DNA of 47,971 nucleotides from an uncultured Prevotellaceae bacterium (GTDB taxonomy: Bacteria; Bacteroidota; Bacteroidia; Bacteroidales; Muribaculaceae). The notes below the pieces were generated by a model. That model was not told the origin of the DNA, did not search any database, and worked only from the letters and a program-made list of their open reading frames with translations. Both the position numbers and the translations under genes were made by a program. The first letter of the stretch is position 1, and each line of letters begins with the position of its first letter. The stretch lies in the NCBI GenBank assembly GCA_947302275.1, contig CAMYUW010000017.1, positions 1 to 47,971 of the forward strand. The letters run 5' to 3'. Shown here piece by piece: positions 41,454 through 47,971 of this stretch.

Positions 41454-42998
41454 CTACTTGGGGGAGAGGGTCACGAGGGGCACGAGCATCTCTTCCATGG
41501 AGATGCCGCCGTGCTGGAACGTGTCGTTGTAGTAGGAAACGTAGTAGTTGTAGTTGTTGGGATAGGCAAAGAAGTCGCGGTTCATCGCGAAGATGTAAGT
41601 GCTCGAGATGTTGGGAGCGGGCAAGCCCACACGCTTGGGCTGCTTGATCTCATAGACTTGCTTGCCGTTATAGGTCAGGCTCTTGCCCACCTTGTAGCGC
41701 AGGTTGGTGTTCAGGTTCTTGTCACCGATGACGTTGATGGGCCTGTCCACCTTGATGGTACCGTGGTCGGTGGTGAGCACGACCTTGTAGCCATTCTGTG
41801 CCATGAGCTTGAAAATCTCAAGCACATTGGAGTTCTTGAACCATGAGACGGTCACCGAGCGGTAAGCCTCGTCGGTGTTGGCCAACTCGCGGATCATCTT
41901 GGACTCGGTGCGCGCATGGGAGAGCATATCCACAAAGTTGAACACGAGCACGTTGAGCTCAAAGTTCTTGAGTTTGCCGATATTCTGAATCAACTTCTCG
42001 CCGGCCACGCTGTCGTTCATCTTGTTATAGGAGAAGTGCACCTTGCGACGGTAGCGGTCGAGGAGCGTCTGGATGAGTGGTGCCTCGTTCAGGTTCTTGC
42101 CCTCCTCGCTTTCCTCATCGACCCACAGGTCGGGGAACAGCTGCTCGATGTCCACGGGCATCAGTCCCGAAAAGATGGCATTGCGGGCATACTGGGTGGC
42201 GGTGGGCAGGATGGTGGTGTAGAGCTCCTCGCTCTCGATGTTATAGATGTCGGCAAGCAGTGGGCTGACGGTCCGCCACTGGTCAAGCCTGAAGTTGTCG
42301 ATGACAACAAAGCAGACCTTCTCGCCCTTGTCGAGCAGAGGCAGCACCTTGGTCTTGAAGAGTTCATTGCTGCGCAGGGGGTGTTCGGGCTGGGTCATCC
42401 AGTTCTCGTAATTGCGCTTGACAAACTTGGCGAAGGCATTGTTGGCCTCGACCTTCTGCATGTGCAGCATCTCGTCCATCTTGGTATCGGTATTGGAGAG
42501 TGTGAGCTCCCAGCGGACGAGGGTAGAGTAGAGCTCATACCAGTCCTCGATGGTCTCGGCGTTGTTGATCATCTGGCTGATGCGCATGAATTCCTGTTGG
42601 TAATCGCCGGTGACCTTCTGGCTGATGATTTCGTCGCTGTGAAGGTTCTTCTTGATGGACAACAGGATCTGCATGGGGTTGACCGGCTTGATCAGGTAAT
42701 CGGCAATCTCGCTGCCGATGGCCTGGTTCATGATGTCCTCCTCCTCGCTCTTGGTAATCATGATGACGGGGACGTTGGGCTGCAGAATCTTGATGCGTTG
42801 CAGGGCCTCAAGACCGCTGATGCCCGGCATGTTCTCGTCCAGGATGATGAGGTTGAATATCTGGTTGTTCAGTGCATCGAGGGCGTCGCGGCCATTGGTG
42901 ACGGTTTCTACCTCATAGCCCTTGTTCTGGAGGAACAGGATATGCGGCTTTAACAGGTCGATTTCGTCGTCGGCCCAGAGGATTCTTTCTTTACTCAT
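41454..42998 (-). CDS. porX: PorX-type response regulator with PglZ phosphodiesterase domain
   Basis: 514 residues: receiver domain (D10, D11, phosphoacceptor D54 in LIILDENMPG, T80-type threonine in ITKSEE, K103-type lysine in LIKPVNP), then a long helical linker (about 125-200). An alkaline-phosphatase-fold PglZ domain follows (VIDNFRLDQW, LPTATQYARNAIFSG, VDMLSHAR, TTDHGT). In Porphyromonas and Flavobacterium, PorX controls type IX secretion and hydrolyses cyclic and linear oligonucleotides with zinc. Here it lies 23 bp downstream of the PorW-like gene, so the two are probably co-transcribed. No PorY-type kinase is in the window. Confidence 0.93.
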   Translation of the reverse strand: MSKERILWADDEIDLLKPHILFLQNKGYEVETVTNGRDALDALNNQIFNLIILDENMPGISGLEALQRIKILQPNVPVIMITKSEEEDIMNQAIGSEIADYLIKPVNPMQILLSIKKNLHSDEIISQKVTGDYQQEFMRISQMINNAETIEDWYELYSTLVRWELTLSNTDTKMDEMLHMQKVEANNAFAKFVKRNYENWMTQPEHPLRSNELFKTKVLPLLDKGEKVCFVVIDNFRLDQWRTVSPLLADIYNIESEELYTTILPTATQYARNAIFSGLMPVDIEQLFPDLWVDEESEEGKNLNEAPLIQTLLDRYRRKVHFSYNKMNDSVAGEKLIQNIGKLKNFELNVLVFNFVDMLSHARTESKMIRELANTDEAYRSVTVSWFKNSNVLEIFKLMAQNGYKVVLTTDHGTIKVDRPINVIGDKNLNTNLRYKVGKSLTYNGKQVYEIKQPKRVGLPAPNISSTYIFAMNRDFFAYPNNYNYYVSYYNDTFQHGGISMEEMLVPLVTLSPK

Positions 42999-43021
42999 GT
43001 GGTTTGTCTCACTTTATTGTG

Positions 43022-46000
43022 TTAATCGTTTCTCTTACCGGGTTTGTTGGGTCTGACTGACCGCTGGGCGGGTTTGTCATTGCTGCTAGGCTGGCTGGCT
43101 GGGTCGGCCTTGGGCTGGTCGGGATCGTCGCTAGGCTGAGCAGCGGGAGCTGGCTGGCCGGGAGCGCTGGGTGGAGTGGCAGATTGGCCAGTAGGATTCT
43201 TCTCGTTAGCTTGGCCATTATTGTCCTTATTTTTATCCTTATCCTTGTCGGCGTTGGCCTTGTCGTTGCGTTCCTGCTCTTTCTCCTTGGCCTTGTCGCG
43301 ACGTTCCTGCTCTCTCTCTTTGGCTTTGTCACGACGTTCCTGCTCACGGTCCTTGGCCTGCTGTTTTCGTTCAGCAGCCTTCTCCTTGCGTTCCTGCTCA
43401 CGCTCTTTCTGGCGCTGTTTGCGCTCCTGCTCACGTGCCTTGGCTTGCTCCTTGCGCTCCTTGGCCTTCTGCTTGCGTTCGCGTTCACGTTCTTTAGCCT
43501 TTTCTTTACGTTCTTTCTCGCGTTCCTTGGCGAGTTGTTTACGTTCTTTGGCTTTATCTTTGCGGGCCTGTTCCTTCTCCTTCTTCGCATCCTTCTTGGC
43601 CTGCTCTGCGGCTTTGTAGGCGGCCTTTGCCGAGTCTTCACGCCACTTGTAGCGGAAGTCGCGTTCCTTCTCTTTATCCCTCTCGGCTTGCTCGATGGAG
43701 TCTTGCTCGGCGATTTCTTCTATGCGGGCCAGTTTGCGCTGGTGTTTCTGTTCCTTCTTGATGCTGTCGTCAATCTCCTTCTGGCGCTTGCGCTCGGCCT
43801 TCTCGCGGGCCTTGGCTTCGCGCTCCAGTTGCTTGAGGTGCTCTTCTTCGGCACGCTCTTGAGCTTTGAGCTCCTTGTCTGAGAGCGTCTTGGCGGGAGT
43901 GGAGACGGTGGACCTGTTGCGGTAATCGCTGGCCTTGATTTCCTGGCGCTCGGCCTCTTGACGGGCCTTTTCCTCGGCTTCGAGTCGAGCCTTCTCGGCT
44001 GCTTCGGCCTCGAGGCGTGCTTTCTCTTCGGCCTCTTCCTTGGCCTTTTCTTCGGCATCACGCTTAGCGATTTCGGCTGCCTCACGCTCCAGTTGCTCGG
44101 CCTCGATGCGGGCGCGTTCACGCTCGGCGGCTGCCTCACGTTCAGCTTCTTCCATGGCCTTCTTCTCGGCCTCGTCGAGTTCCTTCTTCTCCAGGTCGCT
44201 GTGTTCCTTGTCGTTCTTCTCCTCGAGATAGTTGAAGTAGTCCTCGAAGGTGCGACCCTCGTTCAGCAGCAGGTTGAAGTTGTCCACACTGATGATGACA
44301 TAGTGAACCTGGCGCGGGATCTTGATGCTCTGGTCCTGCTCAAATGCTGAGCGGTAGTGGATGGCTTCCTTGAAGTTCTCCATGCCCTTGACCACGAGCA
44401 GTCCCAGTGTGCCGAAGCTCATCTGCTCGATATCATAATCCTTGACCTTGAAGGTGTTGAAGTTGTGGCGTGCCACTTCATAGAGCAGCATGTTTCCGTT
44501 GATGCTGTCCATGGGATAGAGCAGGATGAATACCTGCGGCTTGTCGTTATCCTCGGCAAACGGGGTGAAAGTGCGTTCCAACGCCTGGACCGAGGTGTCG
44601 TTGCTCAGTCGGGTGGACCACAACATGCCTCGCAAGTTGCTGCCGCCACCTTCCAGGCGGCGTCCCTGGTTGAGCTGCTTGACAATCTCGGATGCGGTGG
44701 GTGTGATATCGGTCTGGGGATATCGCTGGAGCATGTCCTTGATCGTTTCCTTGAACTTTTCGTGATTCTTCTCGGTCAGGTAGCTCAATGCATCGATAAA
44801 CATGAACTTGGGCATGATTTTGGAGAGCGGGTACTTGCGCATCATCTCGGCATAGGCATCATGCACGCCCTGATGGTTGTTGGCCAGATAGTTGTCGTAG
44901 GCTGCCTGGTACATGTTCTCTTGGTCACGATTCATGTTCTTGAGGTTCTCCAGGTAGTTGGGATCCTGCATCGCCATTCCATACTTGGAGTCGGGGAAGT
45001 TGATGAGAATACTGTCCCGATAGGGGTCGGCATCTCGAACCTGCCCGTTGCGCATGAACATCATGTACATATTATAGAAGACGTCCAGGCGGTAGGTATT
45101 GTCGGGATAGCGTGCAAGCAGCTGTCCGAACTCATAGGCTGCCGCATTATAGTCCTCCATCTTGTCCTTGAGGATGGTACCCATGTTGTACAGGCCCTCC
45201 TGAATGATTTCGTGGGCAGCCGCAATTTCCTCTTCGGTTTTAGGAATCTGTTTCAGGTAGAATTCCTCATAGTGGGGATCCTCGGCACGCTTGAGGGCTT
45301 CGAGGTCCACCTTGACGGTATCGCCGTTCTCATCGACCACGAGGCTGTCGGCCAGTGCCATCAATGCGCTGTCGGCCTCCTCATCGTTGAACGAGAAGGT
45401 GGCCTTGTTCCTGCGCCTCCAGTTGTCTTCGAGTTTGCGGCTTCCCCACAGCTTCTGGAACTGGGTTTTACCAGCATTCTTGGTGGTGTTGTTATAGAAG
45501 TACCAGGAGTCGTCGGTGTTGAGGGTGAAGTTTCCGGGTGCGTTCCTGCTATCACCCAGCTGGCTGCCGCGGGCGCTTTGCTGGGCGAGGTATTCCTCAC
45601 GGGCGGCGTTCTCGGCTTCCTCTTTCTCTTTTTTCTTGAGTTCCTCGATGATCTGGGCAATGACGGCTTTTTGCTCCTCGGGAGTCATTTCGGACAGTTC
45701 CAGCAGCGAGTCCTGCAGGTTCACATTCTGGGAATATACCGCCAGTTCATCAAGCACATCGCTGCGCTTCTTGAGCATCTTGTAGTTGGGATAGTCCTCC
45801 TTGACCAGCGGGATAGCCTCAGCATAGCAGGGCTGCGCGAAGTCATACTGTCGTCGAGCGAAGTAGATGCCGCCCAGGGTAAGCTGGCTGATGGCTTTAT
45901 CCACACCGTTACGAGTACTCTTCTCGGCAGCGAGTCTGTAGTTCTCGATGGCACTCAAGGTGTCGCCGTGGGAGAGGTAAAGATTACCGATGGCGTAATA

Positions 46001-46972
46001 AATCTGGTCGAGATAATCCTTGTTGCGGTCATATCGGGTCATACGCTTCAGCGCTTTGACCTCGCTGGCGATATTGGTGCCCTCATAGACGGCGCTCTGC
46101 TTGATGCGGGCATTGAACTTGGTGCGGTAGGTCGATCCGCTGCTGCTGCCAGCCTGCTTGTAGGCCAAGTAGGCGTTGTGCTTGTCGCCGATGTCCTCAT
46201 AGAGCTGTCCCAGCAGGAAACTCATGCGCACCTTGTTGTTGCCCTTGAAGCCCTTGATGGCCTGTGCCAGATAGGGGATGGCTTCCTCGGGCTCCTGGCT
46301 CTTGATGTGGTAGTCGGCAAAGGCTGCATTGGCCAGCGCGCGAATACGCTTGTTGGTGATTTCGTCGAGATGGACGTGGGCGAGCACGTTGTCGGCCTCG
46401 GTAACCCACCCCATGGCGCAATAGCACAGGGCCTCACGAACTTGGCACTCCTGTACCAGATCGTTCTTCCATGGGAAGTGGCGGGCAATGTAGCGGAACG
46501 TGGCGGCTGCGTCCAGGAAGTCGCCCTTCATGTACTGGGATTTGGCCAGCAGATACCATGCGTTGTGCAGATAGGGGTTATATTCCTCGCGTGAGAGCCA
46601 TTCCTGGTATTTGGGATCACGGCCCTTGCCGCTCTTGCGCTTGGGCTTCTTCTTGATAGAGTGCAGGGTGATGGCCTTCTCCATCTTCTCGATGGTGCGC
46701 TCAAAACTGCCGCTGGGCTGTGGGGCCTTTTCGTTGCTGCGGGCTTCGGCAGGGTGCATGAACAGATGCTGTGAGTAGTCGTCCTCATAGGCATCCATCA
46801 TCGCCTTCAATTGCTCGTCATAGTTGGTCTTGCCGTGGAAATAGACGTTGTACTTGGTCGTGAATGATTGCCAGAAACGTGATCTGGCGGTGTTGGTCTT
46901 GTTGCTGCATGCAGCAAGCACGACCACCATCGTGATAATCATTAACGGTATGAAGCGTTGTGTCTTATTCAT
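43022..46972 (-). CDS. porW: PorW/SprE-like TPR lipoprotein with long charged C-terminal extension
   Basis: 1316 residues from ATG 46972; the open frame to 47047 upstream is rejected because it places non-signal residues before the lipobox. Lipoprotein signal MNKTQRFIPLMIITMVVVLA with C22. TPR-like helical repeats run about 40-470 and 560-850 (AWYLLAKSQYMKGDFLDAA, PYLAQAIKGFKGNNKVRM), matching PorW/SprE. From about residue 965 to 1245 the protein is glutamate/lysine/arginine/glutamine-rich (repeats of QERKEKAKER type) and then proline-rich (about 1260-1316). PorW links the type IX motor and ring parts. Followed by porX. Confidence 0.88.
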   Translation of the reverse strand: MNKTQRFIPLMIITMVVVLAACSNKTNTARSRFWQSFTTKYNVYFHGKTNYDEQLKAMMDAYEDDYSQHLFMHPAEARSNEKAPQPSGSFERTIEKMEKAITLHSIKKKPKRKSGKGRDPKYQEWLSREEYNPYLHNAWYLLAKSQYMKGDFLDAAATFRYIARHFPWKNDLVQECQVREALCYCAMGWVTEADNVLAHVHLDEITNKRIRALANAAFADYHIKSQEPEEAIPYLAQAIKGFKGNNKVRMSFLLGQLYEDIGDKHNAYLAYKQAGSSSGSTYRTKFNARIKQSAVYEGTNIASEVKALKRMTRYDRNKDYLDQIYYAIGNLYLSHGDTLSAIENYRLAAEKSTRNGVDKAISQLTLGGIYFARRQYDFAQPCYAEAIPLVKEDYPNYKMLKKRSDVLDELAVYSQNVNLQDSLLELSEMTPEEQKAVIAQIIEELKKKEKEEAENAAREEYLAQQSARGSQLGDSRNAPGNFTLNTDDSWYFYNNTTKNAGKTQFQKLWGSRKLEDNWRRRNKATFSFNDEEADSALMALADSLVVDENGDTVKVDLEALKRAEDPHYEEFYLKQIPKTEEEIAAAHEIIQEGLYNMGTILKDKMEDYNAAAYEFGQLLARYPDNTYRLDVFYNMYMMFMRNGQVRDADPYRDSILINFPDSKYGMAMQDPNYLENLKNMNRDQENMYQAAYDNYLANNHQGVHDAYAEMMRKYPLSKIMPKFMFIDALSYLTEKNHEKFKETIKDMLQRYPQTDITPTASEIVKQLNQGRRLEGGGSNLRGMLWSTRLSNDTSVQALERTFTPFAEDNDKPQVFILLYPMDSINGNMLLYEVARHNFNTFKVKDYDIEQMSFGTLGLLVVKGMENFKEAIHYRSAFEQDQSIKIPRQVHYVIISVDNFNLLLNEGRTFEDYFNYLEEKNDKEHSDLEKKELDEAEKKAMEEAEREAAAERERARIEAEQLEREAAEIAKRDAEEKAKEEAEEKARLEAEAAEKARLEAEEKARQEAERQEIKASDYRNRSTVSTPAKTLSDKELKAQERAEEEHLKQLEREAKAREKAERKRQKEIDDSIKKEQKHQRKLARIEEIAEQDSIEQAERDKEKERDFRYKWREDSAKAAYKAAEQAKKDAKKEKEQARKDKAKERKQLAKEREKERKEKAKERERERKQKAKERKEQAKAREQERKQRQKEREQERKEKAAERKQQAKDREQERRDKAKEREQERRDKAKEKEQERNDKANADKDKDKNKDNNGQANEKNPTGQSATPPSAPGQPAPAAQPSDDPDQPKADPASQPSSNDKPAQRSVRPNKPGKRND

Positions 46973-47065
46973 TTTTCTAGTCACTAGTTTCCGGATACCA
47001 GTCCCTAGTGCGTAGTTTCTAATTTGGTCCGTAATCAATAAACGCACAACAGGCCGATTTATTGC

Positions 47066-47506
47066 CTACTGCGCGTGATGTTCGCTTGCAAGCTGCAGGA
47101 ATTCCTGCTTGATGGCAGCGGGCATTACCAGCCCCCGGTGCTTGATGCTCTGTCCCCAACCCAGCAGGTCGGCCGGTTGCAGGGTGTAGAGCACGTCGCG
47201 CCATTGCTCTTCTTCCTCGGGCGAGTAGTCGCCCTCGCCGCGGCCTGCAAATCCATCCAGTTCCTCATCGTCATAGTAGGTGATTTCCTGCTTGCACTCG
47301 CCTGCCAGCAGTTGCTCGCTGGGGCAGATGGAACGTATGCCGCAAGCCTCGTCGGCACAGCCTTGTGCCTGTTCGCTGTTAGTGGCATTCTGTACGGTTT
47401 CATCGGGATTTTCGGCCTCATCCTTGTGGTAGAACAGCCGGTCGATAATCCACACGATGGCACCGCCTACCACCAGTATTGCCAATAGTATAATTGCCGG
47501 TTTCAT
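47066..47506 (-). CDS. Conserved small membrane protein of unknown function
   Basis: 146 residues: one N-terminal transmembrane helix (about 4-22) with a basic residue after it (RLFYHKDE), then an acidic, cytoplasmic-side or periplasmic domain. It carries a cysteine cluster (GCADEACGIRSICPSEQLL) and a tryptophan-rich C-terminal helical stretch (EEQWRDVLYTLQPADLLGWG). The cluster could bind metal, but this is inferred only. First gene of the porW-porX-tsaE-birA run; a -7 box TATTTTTG (47531-47538) precedes it. I recall similar proteins annotated loosely as phospholipase in Bacteroidales; nothing here supports such an activity. Confidence 0.78.
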   Translation of the reverse strand: MKPAIILLAILVVGGAIVWIIDRLFYHKDEAENPDETVQNATNSEQAQGCADEACGIRSICPSEQLLAGECKQEITYYDDEELDGFAGRGEGDYSPEEEEQWRDVLYTLQPADLLGWGQSIKHRGLVMPAAIKQEFLQLASEHHAQ

Positions 47507-47530
47507 GTAGAAATTCTTTCTTTAAGGGTA

Positions 47531-47538
47531 CAAAAATA
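47531..47538 (-). promoter_or_regulatory. -7 box of the membrane protein/porW/porX gene run
   Basis: TATTTTTG on the minus strand, 25 bp before the ATG at 47506; no clear -33 TTTG. Confidence 0.5.
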
Positions 47539-47704
47539 CAACAATAATTTGATACAGGCCGAGATTCCATGAGAATCATGAATCAATTGCCGCGTGACGG
47601 CCTGAAAAGGGGCACCAGAATGCAGAAATAGGCGTTGATATTGCTAATTAATGTTAAATTATGTGAATTATTGTGCTGTTTTGAACCCGTTTACACCTTA
47701 AATA

Positions 47705-47735
47705 TTGCGTGAATGGCGGAAAATGAGTACTTTTG
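47705..47735 (+). promoter_or_regulatory. Promoter of rimP
   Basis: TTG (47705-47707), 20 bp, TACTTTTG (47728-47735). Start predicted near 47742, leaving a leader of about 110 nt before the ATG. The spacer 47507-47704 holds nothing else recognisable. Confidence 0.75.
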
Positions 47736-47750
47736 CGCCAGCATTCGTGA

Positions 47751-47778
47751 GAGGGGGCACTCGGGCTTCCTCGTTTTT
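47751..47778 (+). terminator. Leader hairpin with T-tract upstream of rimP (possible attenuator)
   Basis: GAGGGGGC (47751-47758) pairs with GCTTCCTC (47765-47772) with two G-T pairs, followed by G and T5. It sits about 10 nt after the predicted start and 75 nt before the rimP ATG, so it may attenuate transcription of the rimP operon. It resembles the GAGGGAG...CTCCCTCG-T7 hairpin at 18-57. Confidence 0.5.
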
Positions 47779-47852
47779 ATTATAATTTGGGCTTAGGTCA
47801 CAGGTTATAGTCATGCGGATAGCAATTGAAAACAGAATTAAAATTAGAACGT

Positions 47853-47971
47853 ATGATCGACAAGACGGAACTGGAACAAGTGATTAACAAGGCCCTGGAA
47901 GGCACGGGGATGTTTCTGGTCACCCTCAAGGTGAGCAAGGACAACATCATCGACGTGGCACTCGACAGCGA
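47853..47971 (+). CDS. rimP: Ribosome maturation factor RimP (N-terminal part, cut by the window edge)
   Basis: 39 codons and two bases are in the window, starting MIDKTELEQVINKALEGTGM and continuing FLVTLKVSKDNIIDVALDS. This matches the N-terminal alpha-beta domain of RimP, a 30S-maturation factor usually followed by nusA and infB. A leader hairpin with a T-tract lies upstream. Only the first quarter is visible, so the call rests on this short stretch. Confidence 0.85.
   Translation, partial: MIDKTELEQVINKALEGTGMFLVTLKVSKDNIIDVALDS

Noticed and set aside
41916..42953. A 345-codon plus-strand frame opposite porX
   Set aside because: It lies wholly inside porX, whose receiver and PglZ motifs are intact.
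43176..43882. Two plus-strand frames with hydrophobic sequence (LALSLRSCS-type repeats)
   Set aside because: They are the reverse of the lysine/glutamate repeats in the PorW-like extension.
44357..46594. A 745-codon open frame opposite the porW-like gene
   Set aside because: It is the antisense shadow of a gene rich in glutamate and lysine; no motif, signal or promoter supports it.

Overview
The window looks like a chromosomal segment of a gut-type Bacteroidales bacterium (phylum Bacteroidota) with roughly 50% G+C coding DNA and AT-rich spacers. The evidence is many promoters with the Bacteroidota -7 box TAnnTTTG, start codons preceded by A-rich leaders rather than Shine-Dalgarno sequences, several TonB-dependent or CarboxypepD_reg-type outer-membrane receptors, a SusB-like GH97 enzyme, DUF1573 and DUF5689 proteins, and the PorX/PorW pair. 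Muribaculaceae, Prevotellaceae or Bacteroidaceae are all possible; I cannot place it further by eye.

Layout. 1-212: two copies of a 57-bp repeat, 155 bp apart, each ending in a strong intrinsic terminator (possible tandem small RNAs). 383-2557: GH97 alpha-glucosidase; 2673-2746: tRNA-Asp. 2995-9236: two tandem paralogous outer-membrane receptor genes, a small coupled ORF and a divergent PAS-LuxR regulator; both receptor promoters share an inverted-repeat motif at identical spacing from the -7 box. 9249-10121: DUF3298-type lipoprotein. 10187-10360: possible small RNA. 14157-10481 (minus): five-gene operon DUF1573, DUF1573, meaB, lipoprotein, NUDIX. 14352-19264: secreted protein of unknown function, tricorn-like S41 protease, a 31-codon mini-gene with its own promoter and terminator, and SemiSWEET. 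19503-25795: TonB receptor, DUF5689 lipoprotein and secreted endonuclease/exonuclease/phosphatase, a PUL-like operon that lacks SusD. 25979-32576: TolC, membrane-fusion protein, MacB-type ATPase and permease, followed by a LytS/LytTR two-component pair. 32660-38921: assorted genes (DUF4339 protein, zinc-ribbon/FtsK-gamma protein, CYTH enzyme, DUF2795, PduO-type cobalamin adenosyltransferase, GntP permease, a repeat-bearing secreted protein). 38922-40118: dense dispersed repeats around a LOG-family gene. 47506-40119 (minus): membrane protein, porW-like, porX, tsaE, birA. 47853-end: the start of rimP behind a leader with a terminator-like hairpin.

Functional links. MeaB and the PduO-type adenosyltransferase both serve adenosyl-B12-dependent methylmalonyl-CoA mutase. 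PorX and PorW belong to the type IX secretion and envelope-signalling set. The two receptor systems (2995-8241 and 19503-25795) are the best candidates here for little-described uptake machinery: one under a probable dedicated PAS-LuxR activator, the other pairing import with a phosphodiesterase-fold nuclease. All family calls rest on reading motifs by eye; no database search was run.
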